DNA from: Roseiarcus sp963767245 | GTDB taxonomy: Bacteria > Pseudomonadota > Alphaproteobacteria > Rhizobiales > Beijerinckiaceae | Length of the DNA stretch: 64,000 nt | NCBI GenBank assembly: GCA_963767245.1 | Contig: CAVYDG010000013.1 | Span: 515,436-579,435 of the forward strand | Direction: 5' to 3' | Shown here: piece by piece, positions 57,159-64,000 of the stretch | Position numbering within the stretch: position 1 is the first letter of the stretch | How the letters are laid out: every line of letters begins with the position of its first letter | Notes under the pieces: model-generated | What the model saw: only the letters and a program-made list of their open reading frames with translations | Databases searched by the model: none | What the model was told of the DNA's origin: nothing | Made by a program: the position numbers and the translations under genes

Positions 57159-57592
57159 CGGGATGGTTGCTTGATACTAATATCATCTCCGAGCTTCGGA
57201 GGCCGAAGCCTGAACCCAAAGTCACGGAATTCATACGCTCGCAACCCCTGGAAGGGCTCTTCGTCAGTGTTGTTACGTTCGCCGAAATCCGTTTCGGCAT
57301 CGAACTGCTGCCGGACGCGACGCGTCGATCCGATTTGAATGACTGGCTGGCGCACAAAGTGCGGCCAATGTTCGAAGAGCGCGTACTGCCGATTTCGGAA
57401 GACGTCATGCTCAAGTGGCGGATCCTGGTCGAGGACGGCCGCAAGGCGGGACACACATTCTCCCAACCCGACTTGATCATCGCGGCGACGGCCCAGCATC
57501 ATGGCCTCACGGTGGTTTCGCGCGATACGAAGGAATACGTGGCGGCGCGCGTGAACGTCTTCAGTCCCTGGGTAGTCCCCGGCGGTCAATGA
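57155..57592 (+). CDS. PIN-domain ribonuclease toxin (VapC-like)
   Basis: A 145-residue PIN-domain endoribonuclease. The four acidic positions of the active site are seen in WLLDTNIISELRRPKPEPKV (Asp), SVVTFAEIRFGIELLP (Glu), SQPDLIIAATAQHHGLTVVS (Asp) and RDTKEYVAA (Asp). The GTG start at 57,155 overlaps the antitoxin stop. FitB/VapC toxins cleave tRNA or other RNAs when the antitoxin is degraded. Its end overlaps, by 7 bases, the end of the lyase-like gene on the opposite strand. Confidence 0.88.
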   Translation: MTGWLLDTNIISELRRPKPEPKVTEFIRSQPLEGLFVSVVTFAEIRFGIELLPDATRRSDLNDWLAHKVRPMFEERVLPISEDVMLKWRILVEDGRKAGHTFSQPDLIIAATAQHHGLTVVSRDTKEYVAARVNVFSPWVVPGGQ

Positions 57593-59390
57593 GGCTCGGT
57601 CAACGGGAAGAAACGCCCGGCGGGATTGCTTTTCAGGAACGCCAGCGTCGTGATTCCCACCGCGCCCGGGGCCGGCGGCGGGGCCGCCGGATCCGCCTTC
57701 AGCGGCACGACCTTGCGGAAAGCCTGCCAAGCGGCGGTCGGGGCCGGCCCAAATTGCCGCTTCGGGTCCTGAATTTTGCGCACATCCAGCCAACGCGTGC
57801 CGCTGTGCAGATCGGTCGCCAGCAGCCGGAACGTGTCGTCGACCGCGGTCTGGGCCCGGATGGCTTTGAGCAGCGACTGCGCCTCCAGCTCCTCGACACC
57901 CGAGCTGCCGCCATAGCCTTCCGGCGGCACGGGCACGATCTGCGCCTGGATGTGCTGCCAGGTCTCGTGGTTGCCGAAGCCGCCGCCGAAAAAGCCGCCG
58001 CCGAAGCTTTCCAGGATTTTCTGCGAGCCCTCGCCGGTGAAGAACTCACTGCCGAACCGTTCGGCGCGCAGCATGATGGCGATATCCATGTTGGCGAGCG
58101 CGATCGTGAAGGCCTCGAGATCGTTGGACAGCGGGATAGGGATCCCAATTGGCGTTCGAGAAGATGAAGCCGTGCTTGCCGTGGCTGTTCTTGCCGCCCT
58201 TCACGTAGTACTTGCAGCATTTCGGGCGTGTCCAGATCCCAGGAATCCTTGGGCGAGATGCCGACGCGGATCGCCGGATTGTGATCCGACGAGTTGAGCT
58301 GGGTCACCACATCGTCGCGCAGCATGGCCCACATGGCCCAAGCGGAGGCTTGACGGATCGAGGAGGCGCGCAGGCTCTCCGGGTCCTGAATGATCCGGCC
58401 CTTGTCATCGCTCGAACAGATAGCTGCCCTTGATCATTTCCTTGACGCGCTCGGCGTCCCAATTCAGCCATTTGAACGGCCGGTCGCTCTGCACCAGATA
58501 GTTCAAGCGGCGTGACCGAGCTGTTCATGCCATTCAGATCGATGGCATAGGTGAGATCGGCCCAGGCAAGAGCCTGCTTCGCGTCGGCGACGACGAACAC
58601 GGCTCGCGCGGTGGCATAGGCATTGCTGCTGGTCAGCGCGTTGTCGTCGGCGGCGAAGGGTTGCAGCGGCGTCAGGCCCGCCGCCTTCAGCGCATCGGCC
58701 GCCGGCATGCGCGTTCCCTTGATAATAGGCATCGCCGGATCCGACCATGGTTGCGCCGATGTTGTTGAGCACCGACAGATCGCCCTCGCCCACCGTGCCG
58801 CGCGATTGCATCACCGGCGTCACGCGCTTGTTCAACAGGTCGATCAGCATCTGCGAGAGCTGCGGACTCGGCGCATTGAACGTCATGGCGTTGGCGCGGA
58901 CCACCATCACGGCGCGCACCAGCGCTTCATCGCCGATCTCGGGGCCCTCCAGCGGGTTGGCGGCGCCGCGGCGAAACGACGCCAGCATCTTCTTCTCCAG
59001 CAAGGCCTTGTTCTCAGGCGACAGCGGATCGCCCTCGAATTGCTTGACCTCGCGGCCGGCGCCGGCGCCGCGCGTGAACCAGTACACCGACACGCCTTCG
59101 GCCGGCGCCTCGAGCAGCAGCCCGTAATTGTCGTCCTCGCGCTGCTTGGCCTCGGCGCTCAGCTGCACCTTGGCGCCGCCGCGGGCGACCGCGATCACTT
59201 CATCGATGGTCAGGTCGTGCCCGGTCAGTGTGATCGTCTTGCCGGCCTCGGTGGGATCGATCGGGTGATAGCCGAGATCGCCTTGCGCCCGGCCGCCGGG
59301 CGCGAGAATCGAGGCGCCCGCGATGGCCAGACGTCGCAATCGCGGCGCGGCCGCGCCGCGCCTTCGGATCTTCATGTCTGAAGTATTCAT
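57586..59390 (-). CDS. Secreted ammonia-lyase-fold protein lacking the MIO triad (copy 1)
   Basis: Histidine/phenylalanine ammonia-lyase fold, about 595 residues when repaired. The first ~230 residues are in one clean frame. A basic N-terminus with hydrophobic IAGASILAPGG forms a signal peptide, then ITLTGHDLTIDEVIAVARGG and AKVQLSAEAKQR follow, as at the start of HutH. VYWFTRGAG near residue 102 is the catalytic Tyr loop. Where HutH has GSVGASGDLA, this protein has RGTVGEGDLS (residues ~194-203), so the Ala-Ser-Gly that cyclises to the MIO group is absent. LNSSDHNPAIRVG and SNANWDPYPLSNDLEAF match the central core. Shifts occur near 58,690, 58,500, 58,400, 58,210 and 58,140. A start at 59,390 lies 31 bases after copy 2. 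Confidence 0.72.
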
Positions 59391-59421
59391 TGAACGTGTT
59401 CGCCTCTCATTTGCGCATGCG

Positions 59422-61219
59422 TCATTTGCCGCCGTCGATTTCTCGCGCCAGCGGTGCATGGAATTCGGCGGCCGGGTGTGCCGTCATGAAGTCGTGGATG
59501 ATGTCGCCCACCGGGCGGTGCGGCCGGTCTTGCGGCTTCTCTGCCAGGGAACGGCTTGCCGGAACGCAGTCCAGGCGGCGGTGGGCGCGCGGCCGAAGTC
59601 GCGTCCCGGCGACTGTGCGCGGCGCACGTCCATCCAAAACGTCGCGGTGAGCAAATCTTCGCCCAGCAGCAGCGCGAGTATCGTCCACGGCTTCGGCGCG
59701 CGCGCGTCACCTTCTGCACCGTTTGCGCCTGCAACTCCTCCACATCGTTGCTGATAGGCAATGCCTTCCGGCGTGAGCGTGCGCGTCAGATTCTGGATGT
59801 CCTGCCAGATCGCGCTCGGATTGTAGCCGTCGACGTCGGACTGCACGCTGGCATCGAGCTCGTTCCTGGGTCAGCACATCCTTGGGCGCGATCGACCGTG
59901 AAAAAGGGGCTGCTGAAGCGGTAAATCCTCTGCACGACCGCCACGTCCATGTTGGCGAGCGCGGTGGCCAGCGCTTCGACTTCATTCGCCAACGGATAGG
60001 GGTCCCAATTGGCATTGGAGAGGATGAAGCCGTGCTGGCCGTGGCTCTCGGGACCTCCCTTCACGAAGTACTTCGCATCTGCGGCGTATCGAGCTCCCAG
60101 GAGTCCGCGGGCGATGCGCTCGACTTTCACCGCGGGATTGTGGTCGGAGGAGTTGATCTGCGTCAGCAGGGTATCGCGCAGCGTCGCCCAGGCCTTCCAC
60201 GCCGCGCCCTGCCGGCTGAACGATGCGCGCTGGCTCTCCGAGTCTTGAATGATTCGCTTCGGCGTCATCTTCGAATAGATAGCTGCCCTTGATCATGTCG
60301 AGGACGCGGGCCGCCTCGAGATTCGAGTATTTGAACGGGCGGTTTGCCTGGACAGGTGTCGTCAGCGGCGTCACGCTGCTGTTCATCGCCTCCAGATCCA
60401 TCGCGAGGATGAGATCCGCCCAGTCGAGCGTGAGCTTGCGCATCGTGCACCAGCAGCGCGGCTTGCCCGACCGAATAAGGCATTGGTGCTGATCAATGCC
60501 GAGGGGTAGACGACCTCGGACGGGCTGCAAGGGTTTGAGGCCGGCGGCGGCCAGCGCTGCCGCCGCACTCATGCGCCGCCCTTGATAGTACGCATCGCCC
60601 GCGCCGCCCATCGCGCCGAGCACATTGGCCATGGCGGCGAGGTCCGCCTCGCCCAGCGAGCCGCGCGATTGAACCACCGGCGTCACGCGCCGGTTCAGCA
60701 TCTCGATCAGCATCGCGGAGAGCGCGGGACTCGCGGCTTCGTAGATCATGGTGTTGGCGCGCACGGCCATCAGCGCGCGCACGATTTCCTCGTCCGCCAC
60801 TTCCGGGCCGATACCCTGGCGCGGCCCGTTCTGAATCGCCTCGCCACCCGCTTGGACAGCAATGCTTTGTTCTCCGCCGCGAGCGGATCTCCGCTGAACA
60901 GTACGATCTCGCGCGCCGGCCCCGGCGCCGCGATTGAAGCCATAGATGGAAATGCCCTCGGCGCTGCCCTCGAGCAGCAATCCGTAGGCGTCCGCTTGGC
61001 GCTGTTTCGCCTCCGGGCTCAAGCGGATCTGGGCGCCGTCGCGGGCGATCGCGACCACCTGATCGACGGTGAGGTCGTGACCGGTCAAACGATCGACCTC
61101 GCCCGCGCGGGTCGGCGCAATCGGCCGATAGGCGGCTTGGGCGCGCGCTGCGCCCGCCGCCAGCATCGCGCCGAGAGCCCACGACCACGCAGGACGCGCA
61201 CCAGCCGCGGCAGGAGCAT
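59422..61219 (-). CDS. Secreted ammonia-lyase-fold protein lacking the MIO triad (copy 2)
   Basis: A paralogue of the flanking copies, about 590 residues. The N-terminus (MLLPRLVR, then WSWALGAMLAAGAARAQA) is a signal peptide. LTGHDLTVDQVVAIARDGAQ and IRLSPEAKQRQADAYG follow, with the Tyr loop IYGFNRGAG. The MIO position reads RGSLGEADLAAMANVLG instead of an ASG-containing loop. INSSDHNPAVKVERIARG and KYFVKGGPESHGQHGFILSN represent the central helical core. The end is FHAPLAREIDGGK. The start ATG at 61,219 lies 11 bases after the stop of copy 3, so the genes are cotranscribed. Frame shifts near 61,185, 60,900, 60,530, 60,440, 60,265, 60,080, 59,895, 59,865 and 59,750 match the error density of the region. 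Confidence 0.7.
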
Positions 61220-61230
61220 CGCGTCTCACC

Positions 61231-63047
61231 CTATTGCTTTTCCGATGAGGCGGGCGTCGTCTCGCCGCCGTATAGAAATTGGCCGCGGGCGTGCCTTGAG
61301 GAACGCGGTGGCGGTCATGGGCCGCGGCTGCATGGGGCTGCCGTCCATGGCCGGCAGCAGCGGCACGATTTTGCGAAACGCCGTCCAGGCCGCGGTGGGG
61401 CCGCCGCCGAAATTCCTCGAGGCATCTTGCGCCTTGCGCACGTCCAGCCAAAAAGCCGCGTTCAATAGATCGTGCCCGAGCAGGTCGAAGGTCGTGTTCA
61501 CGGCCTGCGCGGACGCGATAGGCCTTGATGCGCGTCTGCGCCTGAAGGTCCTCGACCGTGCCGACGATCGCCGCCCCGGAAGGCGCGACCGGATTCGTCA
61601 GGCTCTGGATCTCCTGCTGCAGATCCACCGGCGTGTAGCCGCCGCCGCCGGCCAGATAGACCGCGAAGTCGCTTCCCGGCGGCAGATTCAGCGCCTTCGC
61701 CGGATCGGTCGACGTGAAGAACGGATTGCTGAACCGATCGATGCGCAGCGACACGGCGATGTCCATGTTCGCCAGCGCGATGACGAAGTCCTCGAGCTTG
61801 TTCGCCATCGGATAGGGATCCCAGTTCGCGTTCGAGACGATGTAGCCGTGCTTGCCGTGGCTGTTCTTGCCGCCCTTGACGTAGTACTTCATCATCTGCG
61901 GCGTGGACAGATCCCAGGAATCCTCCGGGCGACAGGTCGGTGCGAACCGCGGGGTTGTGATCCGAGGAGTTCATCTGCAGAACCACCGCATCGCGCAGCG
62001 CGCCCCAATCCTCCCACGCCGACGCCTGGCGGATGGAGGAAGCCCGCAGGCTCTCCGGGTCCTGGATGATCCGCTGCGGATCGTCGCTGAATAGATAGCT
62101 GCCCTTGCAGCATGTCGCGCACGCGCGCCGCTTCCCAATTCAGCCATTTGAACGGCCGCTCTCGCTGCACCACGCGTGCTGAAGGGCGTAATGCTGGAAT
62201 TCATGCCGTTCAGATCCATCGCGTAGATGAGATCGGCCCATTCGAGCGCCTGGCGCGCATCGTTGACGGCCAAGGCGGCAATGCCGGTGCTGTAGGCATC
62301 GCTGCTGGTCAGCGCATTGGTGTCCGCGGCAAACGGTTGGATCGGCTTCAGGCCCGCCTTTGCCAGCGCGTCGGCCGCCCGTCATGCGCACGCCCTGGTA
62401 ATAGGCCTCGCCGGTGCCCACCATCGTTGCGCCGACATTGCTGAGTTGCGCGAGATCGCCTTCGCCGAGCGTGCCGCGGGATTGAACCACCGGGGTGATC
62501 CGGCGGTTCAAGAGGTCGATCAGCATCTGCGACAGTTGCGGGCTGGGCGCGTTGTAGGTCATGGCATTGGCGCGGATGACCATCATCGCGCGCACGATCT
62601 CTTCCTCGCGCAACCTCCGGTCCGTAGCCGAAGATCGCGCCCAATTGGAATTCCATCAGCTGCGACTTCTCCAGATACGCCTTGTTCTTGGGCGCCAATC
62701 GGATCGCCGGAAAACATGATGGTTTCGCGCTGATCGCCCGCCCCTCGATTGAACCAATAGACGGCCACGCCCTCCGCCGCCGCCTCGAGCAGCAATCCGT
62801 AGTTGTCCGCCTGGCGCTGTTTGGCTTCGGGGCTGAGCTGAACCTTGGCCCCGTAGCGCGCGACATCCACCACCTGCTCGATGGTCATGTCATGGCCCGT
62901 CAGGGTGATCACGCTGTTGCTCTTGGTTGCATCGATGGGTTGATAGCCTGTGGCCGCCCGGGCGGCCATACTCGCGATCAAGCACCCCGCCGCGCAGCAC
63001 CCGGCCATTGCCGCTCCACGCCATCCCCTCATCGCACGAGTCATCAT
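61231..63047 (-). CDS. Secreted ammonia-lyase-fold protein lacking the MIO triad (copy 3, first in operon)
   Basis: About 600 residues. The signal peptide MRGWRGAAMAGCCAAGCLIA is followed by SVITLTGHDMTIEQVVDVAR, VQLSPEAKQRQADNYG and the Tyr loop VYWFNRGAG near residue 97. RANAMTYNAPSPQLSQMLID and VQSRGTLGEGDLAQLSNVG show the region where ASG would lie, replaced by EG. The central core MNSSDHNPAVRTDLSP and GKHGYIVSNANWDPYPMANK matches the NSxxDNP segment of HutH. The end is NFYTGGETTPASSEKQ. Shifts occur near 62,695, 62,615, 62,380, 62,170, 62,105, 61,930, 61,512 and 61,285. It heads the three-gene array and is divergent from the gene at 63,187. Location is probably periplasmic; the reaction is unknown. 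Confidence 0.72.
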
Positions 63048-63186
63048 CGTTGCCCCCTTCGCCGGATCGCCCCTGTGGTATCCCAATGCTACCCGTATGC
63101 AATATTTTTAACTGACATGCAAGTCGTCCGGATGGGCTATCATGCTCGGTGGAATAACTAGAAGCGGGATGGCGGGGAAGCGCGGT

Positions 63187-64000
63187 ATGTCGTCGAGATA
63201 TCTCTGTGTCTGGTCATTTTCCCTGGGGTTTCTCGTAGCTCCCCTGCTCGCGCAGGCCGGTTCCGCCGAACCCCTCCCGCTAAAAACGTTTCAGTCCGCT
63301 CGCGCACTCGACTCGCCCGTCCCGAACGCTGCCTTCGCTCCGGGCGAGGGCGCCCTGCCCGCGGCTCCGTTCAGCGGTGTGATCACGCTGCATGCGACGC
63401 CCATGCGGACGCTGCCGGTGCTCGACCATCCGCTGATTTTGGGACGCGATGCGCGAATATTTCCCGGTGTTCGGCTGGAGTTCTTCACGCTCGGCGATGT
63501 GCTGGTTCCGGTTCAGCGCGGCGAGATGGTGCCCGAGACCCGCGCCGGATCCACCCCGAGCTACTGGCGGGTCATTCCACAATATGGCCGGGTGTGGCAC
63601 GAAAAAGCGGATGGTGATTGGTCCCGCGCCGCGTTCCCCATCATGCTGGTCAATGACACCGAGAACCATGCGCACCAGGGACTTGCAACCTTCCTTTACC
63701 GGCCCGGCGAGGTGACCGGGCTCGTGATTCAGTTCGTCCAGCAGACCGGCCCCTATCTCATCAAACAGTACTTCGTGGCCTGGGGATTTGCGCCGGCGGA
63801 ATTCGCCGCGGGTGACGCACTCAAGCTCGAAGCGCGCCGCACACAGGCGCAAGGCCGAATTGGCCGACCGCCTCCCGGCAAAGCCCTGGAGTGAACTCGT
63901 CAAGACCGTCCCGCCAGGCACACTCGACGGATTCGGCGGACCTCTGTATCCGAAATGGCAGGTGGCGGTCGCGCTGGTTCGCGACGGTACGCTGTACTAT
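63187..64000 (+). CDS. Secreted protein of unknown function, continues beyond window
   Basis: The N-terminus MSSRYLCVWSFSLGFLVAPL ends in a probable signal-peptidase site (LLAQAGSAEP). GGGGAAG lies 8 bases before this ATG; in-frame ATGs at 63,142 and 63,169 are alternatives. The mature part is beta-rich: ALPAAPFSGVITLHATPMRT, RLEFFTLGDVLVPVQRGEMV, FPIMLVNDTENHAHQGLATF and YRPGEVTGLVIQFVQQTGPY. A frame shift near 63,855 leads to AELADRLPAKPWSELVKTVP and LDGFGGPLYPKWQVAVALVR at the window end. The second part vaguely recalls the region ahead of the nucleophile in secreted serine hydrolases; I am not sure. It is divergent from the lyase-like array, 139 bases away. Confidence 0.5.

Noticed and set aside
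60582..62069. 495-codon plus-strand frame opposite the lyase-like array
   Set aside because: Composition is His/Arg/Asp-rich with no pattern; the minus strand carries three aligned paralogues, so this is a shadow.
57586..63047. The three lyase-like genes as ordinary histidine ammonia-lyases
   Set aside because: All lack the ASG triad, carry signal peptides and are not accompanied by hut genes.
1..64000. CRISPR arrays, rRNA, tRNA, prophage or attachment sites
   Set aside because: Nothing regular enough for a CRISPR array and no recognisable stable RNA or phage gene was seen by eye; a covariance-model search would be needed to exclude small RNAs.

Overview
The window is GC-rich bacterial DNA of two different characters that meet near position 44,510. 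Positions 1 to about 44,500 read as alphaproteobacterial, probably Hyphomicrobiales-like. The grounds are a heterotetrameric sarcosine oxidase set, an LDH2/DUF3726 pair, and IS630, IS3 and IS110 remnants of rhizobial type. Most genes here are intact, with roughly one single-base frameshift every few kilobases, usually in a short homopolymer. From about 44,500 to the end, nearly every gene is broken by small indels every 50-250 bases. The gene content (TonB receptor, TPR-sulfotransferase, GMC oxidoreductase) suggests a gammaproteobacterium of Steroidobacter type. The join falls inside two truncated genes and may be an assembly chimera.

Layout of the left part. 1-3,400: start of an RND pump gene, its adaptor gene broken by an IS630 and a truncated IS3 element, and a stray glycogen-debranching fragment. 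3,421-16,574: a catabolic region with a membrane dipeptidase and an aldehyde dehydrogenase, divergent from a LysR gene that leads into an LDH2-type dehydrogenase, a protein I do not recognise, a DUF3726 protein, a SABATH-type carboxyl methyltransferase and soxBDAG. The likely theme is breakdown of an N-methylated amino or imino acid. 16,860-21,738: decayed dinB and debranching-enzyme genes, hypothetical genes and a GntR regulator. 21,867-31,456: a second catabolic operon with an ATP-dependent hydantoinase/oxoprolinase pair, an isochorismatase-family amidase, a three-gene sugar-type ABC importer and a PEP-mutase/isocitrate-lyase-family enzyme. A GntR operator (TTAATGTATACAA) overlaps its promoter and also lies in front of the GntR gene. 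A LeuCD-type hydro-lyase pair faces the operon. 33,700-39,100: a graveyard of IS110 copies and broken genes. 39,255-44,511: a dipeptide-type ABC importer ending at the join.

Layout of the right part. 44,517-51,856: a DAO-family oxidase fragment, a LysR gene, an MFS transporter, a GMC oxidoreductase, a mandelate-racemase-family enzyme and a 3-hydroxyisobutyrate-dehydrogenase-family enzyme. 52,020-56,804: a TonB receptor followed by a TPR-sulfotransferase. 56,832-57,592: an intact antitoxin/VapC-type toxin pair. 57,586-63,047: three tandem genes for secreted proteins of the histidine/phenylalanine ammonia-lyase fold that have lost the Ala-Ser-Gly triad which forms the MIO cofactor. A secreted protein gene diverges from them at the window end.

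The most interesting candidates are the triple MIO-less lyase array, the N-terminal helix motif shared by the hydantoinase A subunit and the permease of the same operon, the GntR operator pair, and the LDH2/unknown/DUF3726/SABATH/sox cluster. I saw no rRNA or tRNA genes and no CRISPR array, though I could not run a search for them.
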